The notes under the pieces were generated by a model. The model was not told the DNA's origin, searched no databases, and saw nothing but the letters and a program-made list of their open reading frames with translations. This document shows positions 1 to 10,497 of a stretch of DNA of 64,000 nucleotides, in pieces. This stretch comes from Azolla caroliniana (Eukaryota; Polypodiophyta), in NCBI GenBank assembly GCA_043228905.1, contig JBHGNT010000012.1, positions 6,324,001 through 6,388,000 of the forward strand, written 5' to 3'. How positions within the stretch are numbered: position 1 is the stretch's first letter; the number at the start of each line of letters is the position of its first letter. Both the position numbers and the translations under genes were made by a program.

Positions 1-171
1 TACCAAATCTATTGAAAAATGAGAAAACAAATTTATTCTCAAGAATATACGTATATGTCACAACTGGAGAGAGAAAACATAGAGATTGCTAATTATTACA
101 TGAGGAGAAGGTTCCTCTTTATAAAGGGCCTAGATCTTGTCGTTGGGCTATAACTTTAATCATTCTCAACA
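1..171 (-). repeat. 3' LTR of copia A, cut by the window edge
   Basis: Read on the minus strand, a purine tract (TTGAGGGGGAG, 172-182) is followed at once by TGTTGAGAATG. That is the polypurine tract/LTR junction expected at the 3' end of a Ty1/copia element. A minus-strand TATA-like TTTATAAAG lies near 117-126. The rest of the LTR is outside the window. The RNase H remnant that follows on the minus strand fits this reading. Confidence 0.65.
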
Positions 172-1140
172 CTCCCCCTCAAGATGGGCAAAAGATATCC
201 ACGAAGCCCATCTTGTCACACAATCTAGAAAGACTTACTGGCCCAAGTCCCTTTCTAAGGCAATCTGCTACTTGACCTTCAGTAGAAACATGACTCAATT
301 TTAATATTCCATTGGCGATTTCGATGTGCTTGGTCCTATCATGTTGTACCGGATTGTTGGCAATGTTGATTGTTGACTTATTGTCACACCATAGCCTCAT
401 CTGATTTTCGTGATTCATCTTTAGTTCTACTCAAAGAGTTCTCAGCCACAACATCTCCGCAACTCCTATAGCAATAACTCTATATTCTACTTCTGTTGTT
501 GACCTTGCTACTACCGATTATTTCTTACTCTTCCAAGAGACCAAATTGTCACCAACAAACATGTAGATTCTTGATGTGGATTTCCTATCACCAGCACAAC
601 TAGCCCAATCATAATCACAATAGCGTTCAATGTTAAAATGACCATGTTTTCTAAAGATCAATCCCTTCCCTTGGGCACCTTTGAGATATCTCAAAATTTG
701 GTACACTACATCCATATGATCTTTCCTCAAATCATGCATGTAGCGACTTACCACACTTACTGCAAATGAAATATCTTGACGAGTGTGAGTCAAATAAATC
801 AGCCGACCTACCAATCTTCGATACCTTTCACCTACAAGTTCAGTTAACTTGATCTTTGGCTCAATTGGAGAAGCTACATGCCTACAACCCATTCCAATTT
901 TCGTGAGAAGATCTAATACATATTTTCTCTGAGATAGAACAACTCCTTTTGCCCCACAAGCTATCTTAATTCCATGAAAAGTATCGTAGTAAACCCACAT
1001 CCTTCACCTCAAACTCTTTACACAATTGCACCTTCAATTGGGCAATTTCTCCTTCATTGTTACTCGTGATAATTGTTGAAGACAAGGTCGTCAATATGCG
1101 GATAACATATCAGCACTGTAATGTTAATAACATCAAGATT
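172..1140 (-). pseudogene. Decayed Ty1/copia RT end and RNase H (copia A)
   Basis: Two minus-strand frames (518-1000 and 179-418) read as the end of a copia polyprotein. The first gives the RT-RNase H junction (VGRLIYLTHTRQDISFAVSV, then the RNase H start YCDYDWASCAGDRKSTS). The second gives the RNase H C-terminus (LWCDNKSTINIANNPVQHDR, then RTKHIEI). A region near 1000-1120 still shows an RT catalytic remnant (HIDD) and NNEGEIAQLK. Stops and frameshifts between the pieces make this a dead copy. It is part of the scattered minus-strand copia A. Confidence 0.8.
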
Positions 1141-1221
1141 GCTATACATAAATAATATGAACAGAAGATTTCATAGACAACTTAGTAAGATCTAGAAGAT
1201 CAACAAAGAAACAGAGAGAGG

Positions 1222-1586
1222 TAGAGAGACAGAGACAGAGATCCCCAAGAAGCACACAAAACAGTAACTCTATTATTCAAAAAGATGTTACATAGAAAGA
1301 ATGGGGGCATAATCTTAACTAGGTTACAAAGTCAGTTATATAATAACTAAACTAGGGCAACTGCCCTTTGGTCTTATTACAAAGGTGTCCTAACCTAGAT
1401 TGTAAATGGGATAATGTGAATACGGCCACTAGAGAGAGAGGGAGAGATCCCCAAGAAGCACACTAAACAGTAACTCTAATATTCAAAAAGATGTTACACA
1501 GAAAGAATGGCAACATCATCTCAACTAGGTTACAAAGTCAGTTATATAATAACTAAACTAGGGCAATTGTCCTTTGGTCTTATTAC
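1222..1586. repeat. 206-bp tandem duplication, second copy split by a solo LTR
   Basis: The block starting GATCCCCAAGAAGCAC recurs with a 206-bp period (about 1240 and 1446). The second copy stops at 1586 and resumes at 2235-2284 with TTACAAAGGTGTGCTAACC, matching the first copy. This exposes a later insertion between the two. I do not recognise a gene in it. Confidence 0.7.
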
Positions 1587-2229
1587 TGTGAAAGTGTTTT
1601 TAGAATTCAAGGTATTGAAGTCTACAAGAATATAAGGTATGGTGCGTTCACATCCGGAGGGCAAGATCACGAGCTAAGGTCTTGAGGATAAGTCAAACAA
1701 AAAGCAAGACACGTGGAGAAAAGTAAAAGAAGAAAAAAGCGGGCCACCAAAACGCGGTCTGCAACGAACGCTCATAACTCATTCGTTTGGAAGCAAAATA
1801 TAATGTGCAAATATGGGTTGGAAAGCTTGTGAAGAGAGCTATCCATAGCTTTTTAAAGTTCTAAATTTAGAGCTTGGAAGAGGGAGATATGACGATTTGA
1901 AGATCATTGTGTCATAGATAAGAATAGGACTCAATGAAAACTCTAAAAAAAAACATAAAAAAGAAACCAAGGGAAGCTTATCCAGTGGAAGAGAACTTTA
2001 TATAAAGGAAGAAGAGTAAGGTGGTGTGAAAGAGTCTCTTTCTTGTGATGTTTTCTTGCCTATTCACATAGTGTTGGTTGAGTTGTTATCAATTTATCCT
2101 TGTAGACTTGGATTTATGTATCTTCTTTCTCTCTTCCTTCCATCATAATTATTCATTAGCAATAGATCTTTGTGGTTTTGGGTCTGTTTATCTTCCTTAT
2201 CTCTCCTTTCTATCATCTCTACCTCATCA
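1587..2229 (+). mobile_element. Solo LTR (643 bp) with 5-bp target duplication ATTAC
   Basis: The sequence begins TGTGAAAG and ends CATCA, and is bounded by ATTAC at 1582-1586 and 2230-2234. The uninterrupted target is visible in the neighbouring tandem copy (TATTACAAAGGTG), so the insertion is certain. A TATA-like TTTATATAAAGG lies at about 1997. There is no internal region, so this is a solo LTR left by LTR-LTR recombination. A clearly related LTR starts at 45356 ahead of a gag remnant, identifying the family. Confidence 0.85.
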
Positions 2230-2283
2230 ATTACAAAGGTGTGCTAACCTAGATTGTAAATGGGATAATGTGAATATGGCCAT

Positions 2284-3158
2284 TATGTACCCGTATTCGA
2301 CAATAATTATATCATCCACATACATAGCAAGTAATGTAGTATGCTTCTTGTGTTGCTGGAAAAATAGTGTATGGTCCGCATTGATTTTGTTGGTATCCCA
2401 TACCCACCATAGCCCTTCTTAACCTGTCGAACTAGGCTAGAGGAGATTGATTCAATCCATAAAGTGACTTCCTTATTCTACAAACCTTGCATACTGTTTG
2501 AATTGTACCAAAACCTGGGGGGATATCCATGTACACTTTCTCCATCAACTCTCCATGAAGGAATGCATTTTTTACATCTAATTGATGTAATTTCTAACCT
2601 TATTCACTGCTAAGGAAATAAACATTTTAACAGTGCTCATTTTCTCTACAGGTGCAAAAGTCTCATCATAATCAATGCCATATGTTTGACTATATCCCTT
2701 AGCCACTAATTGTGCCTTATAACGATCTATTTTGCCCTTTGGGGCTTGTTTTATTGTAAACACCCATTTCCACCCAACAGCTTTCTATCCTAGTGGTAGT
2801 TACACAATCTCCCAAGTTTTGTTCTTCTTAAGAGCTCTGAGTTCTTCCTGCATAGTTGCTTTCCACTTTGGATCTTCTTTAGCAACCTGCCAACACTTGG
2901 GTAAAGTGACAAAGTCTAATGATGCAATGAATGCTCAATGTCTCATTCATATGTTAGAATAAGAGATAAACTAAGCAATATCATGAGGAAAACCATAACG
3001 AACATGATGGAGTGTTGCATTACTACGAGAGGTCCTCCTAACCACTACAGGAGGAGGGAAATCATATCATGATTTCTAGGTTTGGGAGTTCTATAGGTAT
3101 TTTAGAAGTCAAGGCAAGTCGGGACATGGGACTTGATGGCACAAGTGGCACTGCATAT
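2284..3158 (-). pseudogene. Decayed Ty1/copia RT N-terminal half and linker (copia A)
   Basis: On the minus strand this reads as the start of a copia reverse transcriptase. DRYKAQLVAKGYSQTYGIDY and ETFAPVEKMSTVKM are visible at 2578-2763, then [20 protein letters not shown] and the catalytic MYVDDIIIVEYG near 2290-2340. Upstream (2960-3158) is a proline/arginine-rich IN-RT linker (PPPVVVRRTSR). Both this piece and the one at 1000-1120 contain an Asp-Asp box, so they are not two halves of one cleanly cut copy. Confidence 0.75.
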
Positions 3159-3647
3159 AGCAATGGGCGCGGTTCGGTTCGGTTTCCTAGCCTTGAAACC
3201 AAACCAAACCATTTATTTATATTAAAAACCAAACCAAATTGTTTAAATTTTATGAAGCCATTTAAACCAAACCGTTTATGAAAATTTTAGAACTAAACCA
3301 AATCGGTTTATCATAAATCAAAACCAAACCAAATTTATAAACCGATAAACTTATAAACCTTTAAACCTTCAAATTTTCTAAACCTTTAAACCAAACCACA
3401 TAAGCTGAAACCGCTAAACCGTGAAATTCAAAACCAAACCAAACCGAAACCGATAAACCGATAAGCCACTAAACCTCTAAACCGCTAAACCATGAAATTC
3501 AAAACCGAACCGAACCGAAACCAAACCGGATCATAATATTTGAAACCAAACCAAACAGTTTATTTATCTTTGAGCCAATAAACTGTTAATCCATGGCTTA
3601 ACAGTTTGGTTTGGTTCGGTTCGGTTTGAGCCGAAACCATTGTCGTG
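3159..3647. mobile_element. Fold-back element of GGTTCGG/CCGAACC repeats, copy 1
   Basis: The left end reads AGCAATGGGCGCGGTTCGG and the right end CCGAAACCATTGTCG, imperfect inverted termini. The interior is almost all degenerate AAACC/GAACC units, ending in the reverse complement GGTTTGGTTCGG, so it could fold into a long hairpin. It resembles hAT-derived MITEs whose ends read TAGGGGTGGCAACGG-like sequence. The class is inferred; no clear target duplication was found. Confidence 0.5.
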
Positions 3648-3954
3648 GAGAAACCCGGCCATAGGAGGAAACGGGAGAAAAGACGCAAGAACCGACCCTT
3701 ACGCGTGGCAACACTATTAATTAAGTTGTACATAACTAGGTCTGATTCAGCCGATGTAAATATACTAGGTAATGCGCATTAATTGTCTAGGGAATCCAAG
3801 AGTATCTCTGTCCGACGGGACAAAGGATAAATGCATGTAACGGGGGTGTAACGGTGTCGTAGTGTATTCCACACACTACGTGAAAACCATAAAATAATAT
3901 ATCCGATTTTAGATACATATAAATAAATAAATAATATATCAAAAGAATTTATCA
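3648..3954. other. Unassigned spacer
   Basis: AT-rich sequence between the fold-back element and the gypsy LTR. No open frame or family signature is visible. Confidence 0.4.
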
Positions 3955-4561
3955 TGTGCATAGGGCAAGATTCAAACCATGCACCTCCGCGTAGATAAAC
4001 CCCAACTTTACCATTGTAATAACTTATCTTTAGTGTTATAAATATAGATTTAATATGTATAAGGCCTTTATTTACACATACCTTTATTAAAAGGTAAAAA
4101 TCATGTATTCTTTAGAGTGTGAATATTTTATTTACACGTGCCATTAAAAGTGACTCATGCACATCTAGCGTGCATGAGCCCTATATTTAGGAAATGACAA
4201 AGCATCACATGCACATTTAGTGTGCATGGACACTTTAGGTGAAAAAGGCATGAAGCCATGCTTAGCCTCTTCCATCTTTATATAAGGAGGAGAGAAATAT
4301 GTATAAGGTTGTTGATTAATATACAAGGTTGGATCAATCTAATATATTCGTGGGATTCACGAATTTTGCCATCTAATTGCTCTTATAATCTAAATATTGT
4401 TTTAATTACACTAAACTCGTGGGATTCACGAGATTGCTATCTTACTTCTCTTTCCACTATTCATAACTAGCCTTAAGTTGTATTCCTCTTCCTCCTAGTC
4501 AAAAACCTCGGCGGTTCCCACCCGACTCACGCAACGATCCGGAGCCGAAGGGCACGACACA
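3955..4561 (+). repeat. 5' LTR of the gypsy element (about 605 bp)
   Basis: The LTR probably runs from TGTGCATAGGGC to CGACACA, directly before a TGG-starting primer-binding site at 4564. A TATA box (TTTATATAAGG) lies at about 4277, well placed for the gag ORF at 4599. The start is estimated from TG and from comparison with the similarly built LTR near 61026. The 3' LTR is missing, so the boundary cannot be checked against a second copy. Confidence 0.55.
3967..4019 (-). other. Antisense tRNA-like A/B-box module in LTR tip (gypsy)
   Basis: On the minus strand an A box (TATTACAATGG, 10 of 11 to TRGYNNARNGG) is followed by a B box (GGTTTGAATCT). The outer span is about 53 bp, as in tRNA genes. 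No full cloverleaf is evident. Confidence 0.5.
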
Positions 4562-4563
4562 GT

Positions 4564-4581
4564 TGGTGAACCCGACGTGAA
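4564..4581 (+). promoter_or_regulatory. Candidate tRNA primer-binding site of the gypsy element
   Basis: TGGTGAACCCGACGTG follows the LTR end after two bases. A TGG start is the complement of tRNA 3' CCA. It is not the usual initiator-Met site; the tRNA used was not identified. Confidence 0.5.
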
Positions 4582-4598
4582 AACCGGGTGGCAAGGAG

Positions 4599-6101
4599 AT
4601 GGAAAATCAACCGGAGGCTAGCAACATGATGATGATGTTCGAGCGCATGCTACAAGAACAACGCGCGATGTCGGAGATAGCGGCATCAGTGGAGCGGCTC
4701 GTGCAACGAAACGGGCAATTCAACGGGAAAGACGTGTCGCGGTATCTTCGGGACTACAAGGCGGAGATGCTACGGTGCGGAATATCGGAAGGACTGCAAG
4801 TGACGTCCTTCAACCGGGTGGCGACCGACGGGCTTCAAGCAAGCATCCATGGGCTACGACAGCAAAATCCGACATGGGAGGCGTTTGAAGTAGAGCTAAA
4901 GAGGACGTTCGCCATCGAGGATTCCTCCAAGGCGACGCGAAGGGGATTCGAAGATTGGGTGGAGACGCCGGACAAGGGATTGAAGGTCGTTGATGTGTTT
5001 TCGGCATTCGAAAGCTGGTTCGGGAGGTTGTCCGCGAGAGATCAAGCTATCCTCGTACCGGACAAGGTAATCATGTTCTTGCGAGCCGTGGACGTCCGGG
5101 ACCGGAAAGATCTCGGAGTGCTCTTGGAGGACACGACCACGGAGAGCGGCCTCACCGAAACATGGGAAAGCGTGCGGGATATCGTCGCGCGATACACGAA
5201 GAGGGGGCAATGGCTTGCCGACGAGGAAAAGAGGGTTTCGGAACCGATTCCGAAACCGAGAACCGGATTGGAAGACCATCAACCGAGGGCTCGAGAGACT
5301 ACAACCGAGAAGGGGATTGATGCATCTACGGTGGAGCAACTATTGAAGGAGATGGAGAATCTGAAGATCGCGATGGTGAAGAAGTCGGATGACCGCCCCA
5401 CAAGCTCCAAGTATATGGACCGACGGTGCATATGGTGCGATAGCGCCGAACACGATCGGAGGGATTGCGACGAGCATAAGGAGGCGCTACGGCGGGATCT
5501 CATCTACTACGAGGGAAACCGGATTCATTCGATGGACTCTCGGAAGCCACTCCGACCGAACTTCCGAAAAGGCGGCATGAAGAAGGTGCTCGAGGAGGAA
5601 TTGGCGGCAAGAAGCAACTATGCGACAACCGCGGGAATATGTGTCGGGGAGTCATCGAGAGCAAAGACGTCTTTTTGGCCGGAAGTTCTAGAAAACACCG
5701 AGAAAACCGACTCCAACGAGATCCGAAGCACCGCGGAAGGCGTCCGGGAAGCTACGGGATGGGAGTGCCCTGTCGACAAGAATAGCATATACGTCCTGTG
5801 TCAATTGCATAAGGTGTATGTGGACGAGAAACGACGACGCACGGAGGATGCGGACGGGCCATCGAAGATACCGGAAAGCTGGAACTCTGGAGGTAAGGGA
5901 AAAGAAAAGGCGACTCCGGCATTCAAGCTTGCCTCGGACATAGAACAACAAACCGACTTGAAAAGAATGTTCGAGGAAAGAATCTTGGATAGCCGGGTAG
6001 ATTTCTCGCTTCGGGAGCTACTCGGAATAGCAAAGAAGGAGTTCCACGATCACGAAAGGAACAAGAGGGAACTCTTGTCACAAGTGAGAATGGATTTTTA
6101 A
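4599..6101 (+). CDS. Ty3/gypsy gag protein (500 aa)
   Basis: An intact gag frame starts at the first ATG after the primer-binding site. Gag is the capsid/nucleocapsid protein that packages element RNA in cytoplasmic particles. The N-terminal two thirds are a helical, charged capsid-like region (DYKAEMLRCGIS; ESWFGRLSARDQAIL). A CCHC zinc knuckle (CIWCDSAEHDRRDC) lies at about residues 276-290. The C-terminal part is charged and low in complexity. The frame ends with ATG GAT TTT TAA at a run of five T, and the pol frame is open at -1 across the stop, suggesting programmed frameshifting. Coding sequence here is unusually rich in CpG and CGG codons compared with the genes in the window. Confidence 0.85.
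   Translation: MENQPEASNMMMMFERMLQEQRAMSEIAASVERLVQRNGQFNGKDVSRYLRDYKAEMLRCGISEGLQVTSFNRVATDGLQASIHGLRQQNPTWEAFEVELKRTFAIEDSSKATRRGFEDWVETPDKGLKVVDVFSAFESWFGRLSARDQAILVPDKVIMFLRAVDVRDRKDLGVLLEDTTTESGLTETWESVRDIVARYTKRGQWLADEEKRVSEPIPKPRTGLEDHQPRARETTTEKGIDASTVEQLLKEMENLKIAMVKKSDDRPTSSKYMDRRCIWCDSAEHDRRDCDEHKEALRRDLIYYEGNRIHSMDSRKPLRPNFRKGGMKKVLEEELAARSNYATTAGICVGESSRAKTSFWPEVLENTEKTDSNEIRSTAEGVREATGWECPVDKNSIYVLCQLHKVYVDEKRRRTEDADGPSKIPESWNSGGKGKEKATPAFKLASDIEQQTDLKRMFEERILDSRVDFSLRELLGIAKKEFHDHERNKRELLSQVRMDF
6095..6101 (+). promoter_or_regulatory. Candidate -1 frameshift site at the gag stop
   Basis: The gag frame reads GAT TTT TAA over TTTTTAA. A Phe tRNA on TTT can slip back one base and re-pair on TTT, after which the pol frame continues (TTA AAG CGG) without a stop to 8341. 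It is not a textbook X XXY YYZ heptamer, so it is a stop-associated slippery run or else a simple indel. Confidence 0.45.
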
Positions 6102-8341
6102 AGCGGACTGTTGCGGAGTGGGGAAGTGATAGTCCGAGAAGCCCTGATACCCCACATAGGAAGAAAACTCTCGGAGCAAAACATGTACAAATCGGTCCGG
6201 ATGGGGCATCTACGTACACGACCGTAACCGGAGGATTGAAGAAAGGATACCGACAAGTGGAGGATAAGTTGCGGTCGGCATCAATAATAAAAGAAGATGA
6301 AGAAATCGTGGGGATAGTCGAAGAAGTGTTCTATGGGAGCACGCTACAACGACTTGAAGAGCTTGCGGAAGATAAAAGCCAAGGGAACCGGGTAGTCCCG
6401 GTGGAATCGGTCGAGATGTACGATATCATTGCGAAAATGGAGCCGGATACGCTCCGCAAAGAAGAAGCAATGGTAAGTACGAAATACAAGACCGTGGAGA
6501 AGAAGGTGAAACTGGCCGCGGGACCACTACCCGCCGATAGCGAACAAAAGAGGAAAGAAGTCTCGGGAGACCCGACACTTCGGAAGACCGTGGATATCGG
6601 ACATGCCTTCACGGATGAGACCCGGAAGAAACTTCGGATCGGTGGAGGTGGGTTCCTATTACAAAAAGAAGAAAAACGGTTTCGCGAGATGTTGGAGCAA
6701 CACGGCAAAGCATTTGCATTTACATCAAGGGAGATAGGATGCGTCGATCCGAGAATAGTGGAGCCGATGATGATCTTCACAATTGACCATGTACCGTGGA
6801 ACCTGAAGCCAATTCCGGTACCACGAGCGCATATTCCAAAAGTCATTGACTTGCTCAAGGAGAAGGTAGCGATGGGGATTCTAGAGCCATCAACTGCTCC
6901 GTACTCAAATCGATGGTTTACGGTTCCGAAGAAGAATGGGTCACTCCGATTTATCCAAGACTTGCAACCGGTGAATAAGGTCACGATCCGGAACTCGGGA
7001 GTCGGTCCGATAGTGGACGAATTTGCGGAAGCTTTTGCCGGTCGTGTGATATACTCCATCGGAGACCTATACTCAGGGTATGACCAATTCCAACTAGCCG
7101 TGGAGAGCCGAGACATCACAACCATGCGAACACCGATAGGATTAGTCCGAATGTGCACATTACCACAAGGAGCGACAAACTCGGTTGCTCATATGATGAA
7201 CGCGATGAACAAGGTGCTTCGAGACTGCATTCCGGAGATAACGATGCCGTTCCTCGATGACATTCCGATGAAAGGATGCGCGGTAGAAGAAAAAGATGAG
7301 ACTATGGATGATCGGGGATGCCGAAAGTTCGTGGTCGACCATATTCATGATTGCGAGAAAGTGTTGCGAAAGCTAGAAGATGTGCACCTAACACTTTCCG
7401 GGGAGAAATCGGCATTCGGGCAAGAAGAAATATTGGTGGTCGGACATCTATGTGGGCCCTACGGCCGAAGACCGTCACCAACAAAGATCGATGCGATTCA
7501 AGCTATGGAGGAAGTATGCGAGTCAACATCCGAAGTCCGAAAGTTTCTCGGTGCATGTGCATTCTATCACATATGGATTCCGCACTATGCACATATAGCG
7601 GATCCGCTCTACCACTTGTTGCGGAAAGGTAAGAAATTCGAATGGAAACCGGAACACACCAAAGCCATGAAGAAATTGAAGAAGACACTTCGGAGGGCGG
7701 AAGCACTTAAGAAGCCGAGCTATGACCGACCGATCATAGTAACGGTTGATACAAGTCCAACCGGTATCGGGTGGGTCATCAATCAAGCCGACTCGGATGG
7801 TTCGCGGTATCCGATCCGATTCGGAGCAAAGGTTCTCAACGAAAGGCAACGTGGATATGCGCAAGTCAAAAGAGAACTGTGGGGAGTCGTGTCGGCGATA
7901 AAATCGGATCGGGATTATTTGATCGGAGCCGAAGTGGTGATCGAGACGGATTGTCTTCCGATACTCGGGATGATGCGGTGTTGTACGATACCGGATGTAG
8001 CTATGCTAAGGTGGGTTGCATATGTCAAGTCGCTTGATCCGGAGGTTCGACACATCTTGGGGAAGGACAACGCGGTAGCGGATATGTTATCAAGGGCTCG
8101 GTTCGGAGACGACATAACCGAATCGGATAATGAAGAAGTTTCCAAAGCCTACTTCGCGTCGGAGCACATATGCCGAGTAAACGTAATCCGAGAATTCCGG
8201 GAAGAAGAATACGAGGGAGAAAGCTTGATGATCGGAAAGATGTTACAAGAGGCCGAGGATTCAACAAACGATAAAGGAAGAAGAGCCGAGATCCGAAGGA
8301 AGAAGAGGCAAGTCCAAAGTTCTTCTTGGAAAACGGATTAA
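6102..8341 (+). CDS. Ty3/gypsy pol: reverse transcriptase-RNase H
   Basis: This frame is open from the gag stop; the first methionine-like codon is TTG at 6236, so it is probably made only as a gag-pol fusion. The RT shows WFTVPKKNGSLRFIQDLQPV, SGYDQFQLA, LPQGATNS and the catalytic MPFLDDIPMKG, with FLDD in place of the usual YxDD. RNase H follows (IIVTVDTSPTGIGW; KRELWGVVSAIKSDRDYLIG; ETDCLPILGM; AVADMLSRA). I find no recognisable Asp-Ser/Thr-Gly protease between gag and RT. The frame ends one base out of register with the integrase, a likely disabling indel near 8300-8320. Confidence 0.85.
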
Positions 8342-9197
8342 TATGGAGGGCACCGAAAAGACCGGATGGTATACCACTTCGAGTAGTCGGGACAAAAGAG
8401 CAACAAGACCGGATAATGTCCGAGTTTCACGAATCCGATTGGGCTGGACACCGAGGAACATGGGCAACATTTGTGAAGATCAAGCAAAAATATTGGTGGA
8501 AGAAAATGTACAAAGATGTCGCGGAGTTCACGGAGAGCTGCGAGAAATGTCAAGTCTACTCCGGGGTTCGACATCGAGATGAGTTACATCCGACATTCTC
8601 ACCGACAATCAACTTCAACTGGATGGTTGACATAGTGGCCATGCCGACCGGGATCGGACAAAAGAAATACTTGGTATTAGCTCGGGAAGATCTCACGAAT
8701 CAAGTAGAAGGTCGAGCGCTATGCCAATTTCTTTTGGAGGAAGTATTTTGTAGGTACGGGTGCGTAGGACAAGTGATTGCGGACCGGGGAGAACTCGACT
8801 CGGACAAAGCTAGGGGATTCTTCGCCAAACACGGAGTTCGGTTATCGCTGACAGCGGCATACAATCCGGAGGCCAACGGGAAAATCGAACGAGGACATAG
8901 TCCGATCGTGAAAGCACTTGTGAAGGCATGCGATGGAAAGGTGAAGGACTGGCCACAGATGCTTCCGTATGCACTATGGGCGGATCGGACGACGCATAGC
9001 TCCATAACTAGTTACATGCCGGCAGAACTCATGACCGGACAAGCACCGGTAATGCCGACGGAAACCGCGATCGCAACATGGACAATGCTACCGTGGAAGG
9101 AAGAGATGAGCCGGGAAGAACTACTAGCGGTCCGGATACGACAACTAGAGGGAAGACCGGCAGACATAGCGGAAGCAATACGCCGACAACAAGAAGC
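8305..9197 (+). pseudogene. Ty3/gypsy integrase, frameshifted and 3'-truncated
   Basis: The frame reads KFFLENGLIWRAPKRPDG in the -1 phase to RT-RNase H. It carries the zinc-binding HHCC module (FHESDWAGHRG, then CEKCQVYSG). The DDE core is visible as DIVAMPTG, ADRGELDS and NPEANGKIERGH, with second Asp and Glu about 35 residues apart. At about 9197 the sequence switches abruptly to minus-strand copia A integrase. The integrase C-terminus, polypurine tract and 3' LTR are all missing, so the element cannot be autonomous. No chromodomain is present in what remains. Confidence 0.8.
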
Positions 9198-9334
9198 ACG
9201 ATTAAATGTAATGTTAGCATATTCTATTCCATTATCAGACCTCAACATCTTTATTGTTGTGCCATATAGAGTTTGAGCAACTCTATGAAAATCTTTAAAA
9301 CAAGAAAATACTTCATTCATATCTTTCATCAAAT
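9198..9334 (-). pseudogene. Ty1/copia integrase core fragment (copia A)
   Basis: The minus strand reads MKDMNEVFSCFKDFHRVAQT and then KMLRSDNGIEYANITF, a copia integrase core including the second catalytic Asp. It is bounded on the left by the truncated gypsy and on the right by the copia B insertion. Confidence 0.75.
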
Positions 9335-9339
9335 ATAAC

Positions 9340-9798
9340 TATTAAGAATTAGGTGATTAATTAGGGGTTAATTAGGGGTTAATTAGTACCTAATTATGTG
9401 ATTAGTTGATAAGCGGAAGATTAAGTGATATGTGTGTGTATGTGTGTGAGAGGAAGAGAGAGAGAGAGAGGAAGTTAACACTTATAAACAACAAAAGATA
9501 GGGGATGAGTAACTATATATTAAATTAGCATGAACATCATCAAATACAAAAATACCTACAATGAGGTATATATAGATCTCATGTGCAAGGGTGCACATGT
9601 GTGAGGATAATATAGGTACAAAAGTGTAAGTCCTATATTAAATGTACTTGGGAGTGGAGGATCTAGAATATCCCACTTAAGTACAAGGTCCTATTTAAGG
9701 CATTATAGTCAACACTTCTAATTTGATTCTATTTAGGTAACTACAAAGTTACATGGTTGACTAACTAACTAAACTAAGTTGAGCTTGATCTCTCAACA
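9340..9798 (-). repeat. 3' LTR of copia B
   Basis: Starts TATTAAGAATTAGG (original TG mutated to TA) and ends CTCTCAACA. It contains a duplicated GGGGTTAATTA and a (GA)n tract shorter than in the other LTR. Confidence 0.88.
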
Positions 9799-10398
9799 CG
9801 CCCCCTCAAGCTCAAGTGGGAGGCATCCAACATCCACTTTGGCTTTCATCGGCTTCGTGTGCTTCCGTCCGGCCTTCGGCTTTCTTCGTTGTGGCAATCT
9901 CGGTTCCTCCCCCTCAAGCTGACAACTAAGGCTTGTAGTGTATGGGCGAATGTCAACTACTTTGGTGGAGCTCTTGGGCTCTTGTTCGGCCGCTACCTTC
10001 ATCGTGATGGCATAGTGATGGGCCATGTACTTGTTGTGGCCGAGCCGAGTGACGGGATTCTTCTCTCTAGAAGAGCGTCAAAGTTTTTCACTCGCCGATG
10101 TCAACGCCTTCTTTACTCCGGGTGTCCGCATGATGGGTACACCAAACTCACTATCTAGTGAGGGAGCCGAGACATCCGAATCATTGTCATCAGGGTGATT
10201 GACTTTGTATTCGGGCATCTTACCTTTTTCTTTGTCCAAGTTCGGACTTGGCCGCGACGTGCTTGGAAGGCTTGAAGACTTGTGTGGCCGAATATCATCC
10301 TCCGAGTTGACGTTCAACTCTTCCTCGGTCAGGTCGGGTGGAGTCGAATCGGGCTTATACCATGATGCCGATTCGTCGAAGACTACATCTCGACTCAC
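9793..10398 (-). pseudogene. Copia B IN-RT linker joined to the 3' untranslated region
   Basis: The minus-strand frame 10078-10398 begins SRDVVFDESASW, the conserved sequence that follows copia integrase. An acidic Ser/Pro/Asp-rich linker follows. The next frame (9793-10026) is a short basic stretch with no RT signature. RT and RNase H should lie between them, so the deletion junction is near 10030-10078. Confidence 0.65.
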
Positions 10399-10497
10399 CG
10401 GAACCGCTCGGGTTGAAGGGTTATAGCACTTGTATGCCTTCTTCTTGGACGAGTATCCTATGAGGATACATTCCTCTGACTTCGCGTCAGGCTTCTA

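Noticed and set aside
3779-3961. 60-aa minus-strand frame left of the gypsy LTR
   Set aside because: No domain and no context; it ends at the LTR boundary by chance.
3967-4019. Calling the A/B-box modules genuine tRNA or SINE genes
   Set aside because: The T and anticodon stems pair poorly, no CCA-proximal acceptor stem is convincing, and no SINE tail was seen; they are listed only as tRNA-like modules.
6331-7158. 275-aa minus-strand open frame inside the gypsy pol
   Set aside because: It is a shadow of the strongly supported plus-strand RT frame; no domain, and its Ser/Arg-rich composition follows from the opposite strand.
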